NCBI GenBank assembly: GCA_965220415.1
Contig: OZ244829.1
Span: 1-64,000, forward strand
Source: JAJDTR01 sp965220415
Lineage (GTDB): Bacteria > Poribacteria > WGA-4E > JAJDTR01
Direction: 5' to 3'
Length of the DNA: 64,000 nucleotides
The position numbers were made by a program, and so were the translations under genes. Positions 17,622 through 26,331 of the stretch are shown piece by piece. Each line of letters begins with the position of its first letter. The stretch's first letter is position 1. Under the pieces are notes generated by a model, which saw only the letters and a program-made list of their open reading frames with translations, was not told the origin of the DNA and did not search any database.

Positions 17622-18358
17622 TGCCGAGGAGGCATCCAACAGCAGATGAGTTAGTGGCGACTCTCCAACGATCTCAACTACCAACGGTAATTGTTGAAGG
17701 TAAAGATGACATTCATATCTATCGGTGGGTAGAAACGCGCATACGTAACCGAGACGCGGATGTATTGTCTACGGGCGGCAGAGAAGCTCTACTTGAAGTT
17801 TACCGACGAAGAAACGAATTTCCCAATTTGCCTGTTGCCTTCGTCGCAGACAGGGATTTGTGGTTGTTCTCAGGAATTCCAGCAAATCATGATGGCGTTA
17901 TTTGGACACAAGGCTATAGCATTGAGAATGACCTGTACGCCGGGTCGAAATTGGAAGACATGCTTGACGCCGATGAAGCTAGTGAACATGCACAAGTATT
18001 ACATTCAATCATTCAATGGTTTGCATTTGAAGTTGAAGAACACTTGGCAGGACGGCAAGCCGAAGTCGCTCGTCACTGTAACGAAATCGTTCATCTTGGC
18101 ACAACGGAGATAAATCAAGAATTTCGTGCGCGTCGAGGATTTCGTTTCCCGAATGCTCAAATCATTCAACAGATAAGAGAAACGTATCAACTTCAATTGA
18201 GAGGAAAATTGCTGTTTCAGTTATTAGCTCGTTTTCTGAGTGCATCTGACCGCCGTGTCAAGCATAGCATCTTAGGACTGCACGAAATAGCACTCAAGAC
18301 AACAAACCCTCATCCATTGATGAGTCGACTGATAGCTGAGATAGAAAGACAATTGTAA
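17621..18358 (+). CDS. TOPRIM/DUF4435-like effector, AriB-like
   Basis: 245 residues, translationally coupled to the ATPase (the A of TAATG is shared). The TOPRIM glutamate motif VIVEGKDD places Glu at residue 26. The acidic VADRDLWLF motif (DxD) follows at about residues 84-92, and TQGYSIENDLYA is a typical DUF4435 block (GYSIEN). The C-terminal half is helical. In PARIS the AriB effector is a nuclease that cuts host tRNA when released from AriA. The family call rests on motifs and gene order. Another overcoming-lysogenization-type TOPRIM system is possible. Confidence 0.7.
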   Translation: MPRRHPTADELVATLQRSQLPTVIVEGKDDIHIYRWVETRIRNRDADVLSTGGREALLEVYRRRNEFPNLPVAFVADRDLWLFSGIPANHDGVIWTQGYSIENDLYAGSKLEDMLDADEASEHAQVLHSIIQWFAFEVEEHLAGRQAEVARHCNEIVHLGTTEINQEFRARRGFRFPNAQIIQQIRETYQLQLRGKLLFQLLARFLSASDRRVKHSILGLHEIALKTTNPHPLMSRLIAEIERQL

Positions 18359-18476
18359 GATAGGTATCTCCCTAACTAGGCGTCAAGAGCGGTCCAATGC
18401 ATGCCACACCAGTCCACTCGGCGCAGAAAAGCCATCAATAGGTTTGCATTATAGTAGTACCTTGAAGGACTCCACC

Positions 18477-20198
18477 ATGCCAACAAACTTCCACCAAAAA
18501 CTAATTGACCTCCTCAAAGAAGACGACCGCCTCCGAGACGAAGATGGCGAACTTATCACCGCCGCCATCCACCGCCGCGCCAGACAACTCGACCACGACC
18601 TCATACGGCGGCTACTCTCGGACGATGAAGTCAAAGCCAAATTCTTTGAAGAAATAGACGGTCACTGGATCCTCAACGCCAACGCCTTCACCCACTACCT
18701 GTCCAGCAAAAATTTCCTCGCCAACTCCTACACCCGCTTCCGCAACAAAATCGGCTTGAACATTGGAGACAAATTCCTGCGCGAACGCGGCGAGGTCTCC
18801 CTCGTTTGGCCCTACAAGGATTGCGTCCTGGAAGGCGGACAGACAAGGGAGGAAGAGAAACGCAAAGAGATATTCTTCAATGAAATTCTGGCGCAAGATG
18901 ACATTAATCGCCTCTTCGACACGAAAGTGCTGACAAACTGGAAACGTTACACGATGGAAGGTGAGGAGAATCCGACCGAGATTAAACGCGACGAGAACGG
19001 GGTAATCAGCGAAAACCTGATTATCAAAGGTAACAACCTCATTGCGCTACACTCGCTGAAAAGCCAATTCCGCGGGAAGGTCAAGCTGATCTATATTGAC
19101 CCACCCTACAACACAGGCAGTGACAGCTTTGGTTACAACGACAACTTCAATCATTCCAGTTGGCTGACCTTCATGAAAAATCGATTAACCACCGCTCATG
19201 AATTACTCAGCAATGACGGGTCAATATACATACAATTGGATTACAACGAAGTACACTACTGTAAAGTCCTAATGGACGAGATATTTGGCCGCGAAAACTT
19301 TCAACGGGAGGTTATTTGGGATATCTCCGTGCTGTCAGGATATAAAACAAAAACGAATAATTGGATTCGCGGGCACGAATCACTTTTGTTCTACTCAAAG
19401 ACTCCAGATTTCTACTTCAACAAACTGACAACAGCCCATGATGAGAAGTATCTTGCTCGATTTAACAAAGTTGATGAGAATGGCGAGAAATACTTTGACG
19501 GAAGGGGAGAAAGAAGATACTTGCGAGACGTTATAGCAAAGGGCAAGGCGATTGGCGATGTGTGGTCAGATATCATGTCCTTTCAGCAACTACCGACATC
19601 CAAGGAGAAATTAGACTTCGATACTCAGAAAACGGAATCTTTACTGGAACGAATAATCAGCTCAGCAACTCAAGAGGGAGACATAGTCTTGGATTTCTTT
19701 TCTGGCAGTGGTACCACTGCTTCCGTGGCACATAAACTCAAGCGTCAGTGGATCGCAATCGAGCAACTTGAAAGCCAAGTCGATATTCTTTCGAAACGTG
19801 TCATTAGCGCAATCGGCGGCGATCAGAGCGGCATCTCCGAATCCGTCAACTGGCAGGGCGGCGGCGATTTCATCTACTGTGAACTTATGCAGTACAACGA
19901 AGCCTACATGGATAAAATCCAAGCTGCTGAGTCACCTGAGGAACTCGTCGCACTTTGGGAAGACATCGCAGTAAACTCTTTCCTGAACTACTACGTCAAT
20001 CCTGAAACACCAGAAGATGCTGTGGAGGACTTCAAAGCATTAGGCAATACCGAAAACGGTTTGGACAAACAGAAGAAACTCATGGCAGAGCTACTCGACA
20101 AAAACCAACTCTACGTCCACCTTTCTGAGATTGACGACGAAGACTTTTCAGTCAGTCGAGAGGACAAGTTACTTAACAAACTATTCTATGGAGAATGA
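18477..20198 (+). CDS. mod: Type III restriction-modification DNA methyltransferase (Mod)
   Basis: 573 residues from the ATG at 18477 (AAGGA 8 nt upstream; an earlier in-frame start lacks one). It is a beta-class N6-adenine methyltransferase: catalytic DPPYNTG (208-211) comes before the SAM-binding motif DFFSGSGTT (406-414). The segment between them is the target-recognition region that sets the asymmetric recognition site. The N-terminal ~130 residues match the Type III Mod lead-in. Mod binds Res to form the complex and can methylate alone. Its stop overlaps the start of a 1215-residue gene (ATGA). The matching res lies 6 kb downstream beyond a PIN gene and an IS110, and is frameshifted, so Mod may now work without restriction. 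Confidence 0.93.
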   Translation: MPTNFHQKLIDLLKEDDRLRDEDGELITAAIHRRARQLDHDLIRRLLSDDEVKAKFFEEIDGHWILNANAFTHYLSSKNFLANSYTRFRNKIGLNIGDKFLRERGEVSLVWPYKDCVLEGGQTREEEKRKEIFFNEILAQDDINRLFDTKVLTNWKRYTMEGEENPTEIKRDENGVISENLIIKGNNLIALHSLKSQFRGKVKLIYIDPPYNTGSDSFGYNDNFNHSSWLTFMKNRLTTAHELLSNDGSIYIQLDYNEVHYCKVLMDEIFGRENFQREVIWDISVLSGYKTKTNNWIRGHESLLFYSKTPDFYFNKLTTAHDEKYLARFNKVDENGEKYFDGRGERRYLRDVIAKGKAIGDVWSDIMSFQQLPTSKEKLDFDTQKTESLLERIISSATQEGDIVLDFFSGSGTTASVAHKLKRQWIAIEQLESQVDILSKRVISAIGGDQSGISESVNWQGGGDFIYCELMQYNEAYMDKIQAAESPEELVALWEDIAVNSFLNYYVNPETPEDAVEDFKALGNTENGLDKQKKLMAELLDKNQLYVHLSEIDDEDFSVSREDKLLNKLFYGE

Positions 20199-23100
20199 CA
20201 ATGCTAACAATTAACAATCAGGTTGTCTCCGAGCCGCTGCGACTGTCACCTCAACAGCAGCGAGTGCTGGAAGCTTTAAAAGACAGAGAAACAGAGAAAT
20301 ACGCACTGAGTCAGTGGTATCTTGGTGCACTCTACACTTTACATAACGAGCAGAACCCGGACCGCATCGCGCAAGCCGCGCACTCTTTGCGAGAACTTAT
20401 CGAAAAACTCCCGCGAGTCGTTGAGGGAAGCGATGTACAAGGATCGTCCCCTAACTTTCATGAGATGCGGTCCAAAATTTACAAACGCATTTCAAAAGAC
20501 AAAGAAAATTACTCGGATGGCTGGGAAAATAAGACGATTGATAAACATCTGGACCAAACACTCAAGGAGGTTGAGAAGTATCTTGAGTCTAACCAGCAAC
20601 CAACTCGGCGGGAACGGATGCAGACGGCCGTAACGACCATTGATCCGATGGCTAATCGATTCAACGGACAGATTCGAGAAGGAAAGCGCGATAGACTGTA
20701 TGAACTATGGGACAAGCTGGAAGGAATTGCTCACCACCGGAGAAAACAAAAAATCGAGGACTTGGAAAACTGCCTGAACAAACTCGAACACACCGTTATT
20801 GATCTCCTTTCTCCCATTACCGCCGAAAATCAAAAGGAAATTCAAACCATTTTGGAGAATCCCGATAGGTCTGAAGCCGACGTAGAGAATATGTTTTCAC
20901 TTATTGAGCGCAGGGGTGCAAACTATGTTTTCTTCTTTAAGCAGGCTTCCGAAACAGCGGATACTGCATGGTTGGCGCTTCTCAAGGCAAGAGATTATTT
21001 CGCTAATCCGCCAAATGCAGAACCAATCGGCGAGGGTCTTGCTAATTATCCCTTTTGGTGGCCCATGCGTTACCTGACAAAAATTGCACCACATGCGCGA
21101 GGCGATGTTATTAAAATTGTGTTACAACTTCCCGAGATTAATAATCCGCGCATTTATAATGAGATTTTGGAAATTGCACTTCAACTTCCTGGGATCAATT
21201 CCGCGAAGTTAGAACCAAAGATACTTGAATATGCAAATCTGGAATACCACTTCTTGGCGTACCGATTTGCCGATCTGTTAGCCTATTGGACGGCAGAGGA
21301 CCAAACAAGCGCTGCATTAAAACTTACAAATGCGCTTGTTAAGTTCATGCCCGACCCCGAAGATGAGGACAAGCGTAAACGCCGGGAAGAAAAACCAACC
21401 GATCTAGATGCACAGCTAGCTACGTTAGCGGATACGTATCTTGAGCCCGGACCTCGCTTTGACGATATGGAATATCGCATGATAATGTCCAAGGGCGTCC
21501 GGCCACTTGCCGAAAAAGAACCCTATAGAGTCGCTTGCATCCTTATTGATGCTACCGCCAACATGATTGGTCTGCGCACGCATCGGGAGGATGTTGGCAA
21601 AGATATCGATTACTCCCAGTATTGGTTTGAACGCCTCATTGAATCCGAAAGTGATTACGAAAACGATGAAAGATCGCTTGTTCATACGCTTACTTTTACT
21701 TGTCAGCAGGTATACGAAAAAAGACCAGATTTAGTTGGCAACCTTGACTCCGCATTGCAATCCCAGCCATGGCGGATATTCAAACGCTTGCGCCAGCATC
21801 TCCTTGCCCGATATCCTACTGAGACGACTAAACCTTGGATTCAGGTGCTAGTTCGGGATTACGATAGTTACGATCAGTGGGAGTACAATTATGAATTGCA
21901 ACAAATGATACGAAGCGCTTGTGAGAAATTCGGTAAAGAATTTCTCACGAAGCACGAACTCAAACGAATTTTCGATTGTATTCGTAGCGGTCCATCGAAA
22001 TACGACCTTTCCGATGAAGAATTTCGGCAACACCAGCGCCGTTTTCATCGGAAACAACTTAAGCCATTTGCACCTGTGTTGTTTGATGAATATAAATCCT
22101 ATTTTCAAGAATTGGAAGACGAAGCCAACGCTCCAATTTCCGATGAGGACTACCCTCCACATAAGACAAGAGGCGGACACGTTTTTAAGCGAAGCCCACG
22201 ATCCCCAGAGGACCTCGCAAACCTCACAGATGGCGAATTACTTGCTTTCATCAACGAATGGGACAAAAAACAAAACATTTTCGAGGGTAACAACCTGTTA
22301 GAGGTTGATATTCAAGGTCTTTCCAGAGCGTTTCAAACCGCTTTTACGGAAGAAATCATCTCAGACTCGGAGAGATACAGATTCTGGATGCAGAATTACC
22401 ACAAGATAGAGCGACCTATTTTTGTGGAAAGAATGATTAATGTGATGCGAGAGTGCGTGGAAGCGAATAATTTTGACAACTTTGATGAATGGCTGACGTT
22501 CAGCGAGTGGGTGCTCTCCCATCCCGATGACAGCGAGGACATGATATACGATAGGCATGCTGGCGAATCCCGAGATAATTCCAACTGGTCCAATACTCGG
22601 TGGGCTATGGGTGACTTCATCGTGTCATGTTTCCGACAGAACATAAACCCGCCCGTGTCTGCACGCGCCCAACTGGCTAAACTTCTGGACACGTTCTGCA
22701 CACAATTCGATTGGAGACTCGATCGACATTTCACCGGAAGCGAACCGATTGATGAGGGCTTGAATTACCCGCGGTGCCGCGCGCTAGAGGCGCTAGTTAA
22801 TTTTGGTCTATGGTTGCGAAGGAACAACTCAACCGTTGATATTCCTGAGGTCACCGCGATTCTCGAAAAACGCTTGGCGCCCGAGGCAGAGTATCCTCTG
22901 ACGCTACCGGAATATGCCGTTCTGGGAAAAAATTACTGGTGGCTTCTTTACCTCCATGAGGACTGGGTGACTGGACACAAATCAGATCTGTTCCCACAGA
23001 GAGACTTTTCAAAATGGTTGGCGGCATTGAACGGTTTTCTGAGCCATAACGGTCCCTCCGGACCTACTTCCGAGATTATTCAAGACGACTATGTCTTTGC

Positions 23101-23842
23101 GCTGCATAATCTGAAGCGACTCAAGAAGCAACACAGCCGAGCAGACCAGTTGATTTTTCTCCTTGGAAAACACCTATTTATCGTCTATCTGTTGGAAAAA
23201 TATCCTCTCACAGGAAATGAAAGTTTGCTTGAAGAATTCTACATAGTTACAGGTGACAATCCTGAACACTGGGCGAGATTGTTTGAGGACATCGGTCGGT
23301 TCTTGTGCGATTCAACCGACCAATTGAAAACAAACCAACGAAACAGAATCATCGAGTTTTTCAATTGGCGTTTGACTGCTAAAGAACCCAGGGAACTCCG
23401 AGAGTTTACCTTCTGGTTGAAATCCCAACGCCTTGATGTCCGCTGGCGATTAGAGGCTTACTCCAAGATTCTGGACATCTGCAAGGCGGAAGATATGTCG
23501 GTTGCAATTCAGATTGACGCTTTGTGCGAAATGCTTCCGGATTATACTGCGGAGGTAGTTGCGTGCTTTGCCAAGCTGACCGATGGAATCAGAAGTGAGG
23601 GCATTGACATCTACGCTAAAGGAGCAAAAACTATCCTGAAATCTGGAATCGAAAGCCGCGACGAAAATGTGCGTCGGGATGCCGCCCGCGCCCATGAAAA
23701 CCTCCTCCGCACGGGCAGACTTGATTTAAAGACTTTGGCAGATGAATTGTCAGACAAGTTCATGGAATTTGCTGGCCCCGACTGTCCGCCATTATCGGAT
23801 TACGCAGTTAGCCGTGAAGGAATCTACGAGGACGATATATAG
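20195..23842 (+). CDS. Large alpha-solenoid protein of unknown function in the type III R-M operon
   Basis: 1215 residues, starting inside the mod stop codon (ATGA), hence coupled to mod. I see no Walker A, methylase, helicase or obvious nuclease motif. The first ~270 residues are helical and include DRIAQAAHSLRELIEKLPR, a segment I associate with N-terminal domains of other large defence proteins. The rest is a regular helical solenoid. C-terminal phrases such as YPRCRALEALVNFGLWLRR resemble the sensor solenoids of STAND/Avs-type defence proteins but without the NTPase. It is soluble and acidic. The position between mod and res, with a PIN nuclease gene 2 bp after it, suggests a sensor or scaffold of an extended restriction system. 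The function is not known. Confidence 0.75.
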   Translation: MTMLTINNQVVSEPLRLSPQQQRVLEALKDRETEKYALSQWYLGALYTLHNEQNPDRIAQAAHSLRELIEKLPRVVEGSDVQGSSPNFHEMRSKIYKRISKDKENYSDGWENKTIDKHLDQTLKEVEKYLESNQQPTRRERMQTAVTTIDPMANRFNGQIREGKRDRLYELWDKLEGIAHHRRKQKIEDLENCLNKLEHTVIDLLSPITAENQKEIQTILENPDRSEADVENMFSLIERRGANYVFFFKQASETADTAWLALLKARDYFANPPNAEPIGEGLANYPFWWPMRYLTKIAPHARGDVIKIVLQLPEINNPRIYNEILEIALQLPGINSAKLEPKILEYANLEYHFLAYRFADLLAYWTAEDQTSAALKLTNALVKFMPDPEDEDKRKRREEKPTDLDAQLATLADTYLEPGPRFDDMEYRMIMSKGVRPLAEKEPYRVACILIDATANMIGLRTHREDVGKDIDYSQYWFERLIESESDYENDERSLVHTLTFTCQQVYEKRPDLVGNLDSALQSQPWRIFKRLRQHLLARYPTETTKPWIQVLVRDYDSYDQWEYNYELQQMIRSACEKFGKEFLTKHELKRIFDCIRSGPSKYDLSDEEFRQHQRRFHRKQLKPFAPVLFDEYKSYFQELEDEANAPISDEDYPPHKTRGGHVFKRSPRSPEDLANLTDGELLAFINEWDKKQNIFEGNNLLEVDIQGLSRAFQTAFTEEIISDSERYRFWMQNYHKIERPIFVERMINVMRECVEANNFDNFDEWLTFSEWVLSHPDDSEDMIYDRHAGESRDNSNWSNTRWAMGDFIVSCFRQNINPPVSARAQLAKLLDTFCTQFDWRLDRHFTGSEPIDEGLNYPRCRALEALVNFGLWLRRNNSTVDIPEVTAILEKRLAPEAEYPLTLPEYAVLGKNYWWLLYLHEDWVTGHKSDLFPQRDFSKWLAALNGFLSHNGPSGPTSEIIQDDYVFALHNLKRLKKQHSRADQLIFLLGKHLFIVYLLEKYPLTGNESLLEEFYIVTGDNPEHWARLFEDIGRFLCDSTDQLKTNQRNRIIEFFNWRLTAKEPRELREFTFWLKSQRLDVRWRLEAYSKILDICKAEDMSVAIQIDALCEMLPDYTAEVVACFAKLTDGIRSEGIDIYAKGAKTILKSGIESRDENVRRDAARAHENLLRTGRLDLKTLADELSDKFMEFAGPDCPPLSDYAVSREGIYEDDI

Positions 23843-23844
23843 TC

Positions 23845-24297
23845 GTGATTTATCTGGTTGATACGAATGTTCTCCTACGGTTTCTGCATACGACGGATCC
23901 ATATTATCCAATTGTACAATCCGCTGTGGATAAACTGAGAGCAAACAACGACGAATTAAAAGCCACCTCACAGAATTTTGCGGAATTTTGGAACGTTTCA
24001 ACCCGCCCTTTAAATAAAAACGGTTTCGACTTGGGCATTTCCGAGGCGAACCAACTCTTGCAGACCGCGGAAGAGGATTTCCCTTTACTCCCCGACTCAC
24101 CGAGTACCTATGACGAATGGCGACGACTCGTTGTGACCTATGGTGTATCAGGTATTCAGGTACACGATGCCCGATTGGTCGCGACGATGATCGTACATGG
24201 GGTGACGCGCATAATGACCTTCGACATTGACGACTTTACGCGTTACAAACCCGAAGGAATTGTCGCTGTTAATCCAACGGACGTTTCAGCACTTTAG
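23845..24297 (+). CDS. PIN-domain ribonuclease (VapC-like)
   Basis: 150 residues with a GTG start 2 bp after the solenoid gene's stop. PIN-fold acidic residues are visible: LVDTNVLLR (first Asp), the central NFAEFWNV Glu, HDARLVATM (Asp) and MTFDIDDF (last Asp). PIN proteins are Mg-dependent RNases and usually form the toxin of VapBC pairs. No VapB-like antitoxin gene adjoins it, so the solenoid upstream may control it, or the PIN is an effector of the extended restriction locus. The IS110 insertion begins shortly after. Confidence 0.88.
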   Translation: MIYLVDTNVLLRFLHTTDPYYPIVQSAVDKLRANNDELKATSQNFAEFWNVSTRPLNKNGFDLGISEANQLLQTAEEDFPLLPDSPSTYDEWRRLVVTYGVSGIQVHDARLVATMIVHGVTRIMTFDIDDFTRYKPEGIVAVNPTDVSAL

Positions 24298-24344
24298 AGA
24301 TAGCGACGATTGAATCATCGATTGCTCCTCTCTCAAGTAACACT

Positions 24345-26127
24345 TTTTCAAAGGGAGTGTTGAAAAGCGTTTTCGACAATTCGATTTCACCTCAATTTCG
24401 TTGATGGGAAAACCGATTTAAGCTGCTTGTGCAATCAGATGAAATCCTAATTGTTTGGCTTTACGTTCCAGGTTCTTGACCGCCCTTTGGCGAGCCTGTT
24501 CTTCATAGTAGCCGGAAGCAGGTTCACGGTAGGATGTCCGATTTTTCAGCATGGCATAGATAATACGTGCGAGTTTGTGAGCAATTGCCGTGATGGCCTG
24601 AGCAGGACCGAGCCTCGCTCGCTGACGACGATAATAACCGCCGAGAGCACCTTTGCTTGTCGATATGCCTTGCGCCGCCAGCCTCAGAGCGCGTGCCGCA
24701 CGATTGTTGTTTTTCTGTGTTTGACGGTGCATCACTTTGCCACCCGTGATTTGGTTATTCGGACATAAACCCAGCCAGGAGGCGAAATGTTTGACCGTAG
24801 GCCATTTGCTCATATCGGTGCCGATTTCACTCAATATCGCTTGTGCATTGAGCACATTGACTCCCTCAATCTGAGTGAGATCTACCCCGCTTAGTTGATA
24901 CAGATGTTGACGCAAATTAAAACAGGGCTCATTCCCCTTTGGACGCCGCCGCTTTCTTTGACTCTCCGGCAATGGGTGCGCTTTGATGTCAATCTGGGGT
25001 TCAATCGTCTGATAAAACTTTTCGATTTCTACATCACAATCGCTGATTTGCTCCTGATAAAAATCGTAGGCTTGCAACGCTTGCTTGAGGGCGAACAGAT
25101 GTTCGGGCTTGTAATTGCCCTCAAGAGATTTGCGAATTTCTTTTTCACTCTTGGCACATCGTTCGTCACGATGTGCTGCCAATTGGTCGGCATCGTGTTG
25201 ACCCTTGACGATGTCTCTGATGATACGCATGCCTGTCAGACCGGTGATGTCTGAGATGACGTTGGTCAGCTTGAGATTCATCAGTTGCAATGCCTTCTGC
25301 ATATGCTGCACTTGTGTCGAGCACATAGCGATTAGATTGGCTCGATGCCTCACCAATGAACGCAGGGCGCAAATCTCTTCAGGCGGACGGAATGAAGCCG
25401 AAAGCAGCCCATAGGTATGCAATTGCTGTATCCATTGACAATCTTCAATGTCAGTCTTCTTACCGCTAACGTTTTTAATATGACGCGCATTCACCAGATA
25501 CACTTCAAAGCCGCGTGCCTCAAGCATTTCATAGATTGGAAGCCAGTAGATACCTGTTGATTCCATCGCCACCGTGGTCACGCAACAATGCTGTAACCAA
25601 TCTGCTAAGAGATGGAGGTCTTCGGTAAAAGTCTTAAAGACTCGCACACAGTTTTTATCTCGTCCTTCAGGTACAGCGGCATAAATCTCAGCGTCTCCGA
25701 TGTCGAGACCTGCCGCGTTATAATTGATTTGTTCAAGAGCGTTCGCGTCTTGAATCTCTTGGGTAGCAGGACGTTCTTTGAATCGTCCTTTTCTCGAAAT
25801 GCCGGTTTTACGCCGTTTTTTCATCGCGAGTTCTCCTTGCCGAGATAGGATTCGGAAACATACAAGGTGGGTTTCAAAACTGGTTCAGGCGGAGTTATGC
25901 TTAGAATCGCTAGTCTCTCAAACGGGGTACCAATGCAATAAATCCCATCACAGGGAATCTTGCTTGTGTCCACCAGTGAACAAATCATGCATAACTCGGA
26001 CGACGCTACCAAGCGGGTTTACAAACACCAAGAAAATTTCCGTCTTTTGCATGCCTGAACCAACCCTATTGTAGCATAGGTGTTACTTGATGAATGAATC
26101 ATTCCGACAGGAATGATGGGACGCTAC
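24345..26127 (-). mobile_element. IS110-family insertion sequence (boundaries approximate)
   Basis: The transposase gene at 24418-25824 belongs to IS110. I placed the limits between two copies of CAAGTAACACT (24334-24344 and 26128-26138). These may be chance or part of palindromic repeats, and IS110 elements have no terminal inverted repeats to define ends. The 25825-26079 stretch upstream of the transposase, without a gene, is where the bridge RNA of an IS110-group element would be encoded. The element separates the PIN gene from res and abuts REP-like palindromes. Confidence 0.6.
24418..25824 (-). CDS. IS110-family transposase (DEDD + Transposase_20)
   Basis: 468 residues. The N-terminal RuvC-like DEDD domain shows AGLDIGDAE (Asp), VAMESTGIYW (Glu) and KTDIEDCQW (Asp-x-x-Asp). 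A coiled-coil linker follows. The C-terminal Transposase_20 domain is visible as IEGVNVLNAQAILSEIG, ASWLGLCPNNQITGGK and NRAARALRLAA. In most IS110/IS1111 proteins the residue before GGK is the catalytic Ser (as in SSGGK); here it is Thr (ITGGK). AAGGAG precedes the ATG. The protein would recombine DNA guided by a bridge RNA encoded in the element. The frame is intact. Confidence 0.95.
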   Translation of the reverse strand: MKKRRKTGISRKGRFKERPATQEIQDANALEQINYNAAGLDIGDAEIYAAVPEGRDKNCVRVFKTFTEDLHLLADWLQHCCVTTVAMESTGIYWLPIYEMLEARGFEVYLVNARHIKNVSGKKTDIEDCQWIQQLHTYGLLSASFRPPEEICALRSLVRHRANLIAMCSTQVQHMQKALQLMNLKLTNVISDITGLTGMRIIRDIVKGQHDADQLAAHRDERCAKSEKEIRKSLEGNYKPEHLFALKQALQAYDFYQEQISDCDVEIEKFYQTIEPQIDIKAHPLPESQRKRRRPKGNEPCFNLRQHLYQLSGVDLTQIEGVNVLNAQAILSEIGTDMSKWPTVKHFASWLGLCPNNQITGGKVMHRQTQKNNNRAARALRLAAQGISTSKGALGGYYRRQRARLGPAQAITAIAHKLARIIYAMLKNRTSYREPASGYYEEQARQRAVKNLERKAKQLGFHLIAQAA

Positions 26128-26315
26128 CAAGTAACACTCGACATTGCACTCCTCTGGAGTGCAGACGCGAGGAGGAATCGTGTTCTATTGACATCTCACT
26201 CCGCTGGAGTGAAAACCAGACCACGAAGAAACACTTTTCATGGCTAGTCATTGAGCGAAAAACTAGTGTTGCTTGCTGAAAGAATTATTCCGACAGGGAT
26301 AATGGCGTGCTATTA
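26080..26315. repeat. Cluster of REP-like palindromes between the IS and res
   Basis: Four short hairpins lie in ~235 bp: ATCATTCC-GACA-GGAATGAT (26096-26115), a CACTCC/GGAGTG hairpin (~26147-26163), a second CACTCC/GGAGTG (~26195-26212) and an ATTATTCC/GGGATAAT relative of the first (~26284-26303). The first is enclosed by GTGTTACTTG (26080-26089) and CAAGTAACAC (26128-26137), making a nested hairpin. No gene is present. Confidence 0.65.
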
Positions 26316-26331
26316 CGCCTAAAAATAAACA

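Noticed and set aside
26080..26315. CRISPR array
   Set aside because: The palindromes are of two kinds with irregular spacing and no repeat-spacer regularity; no cas genes are present.
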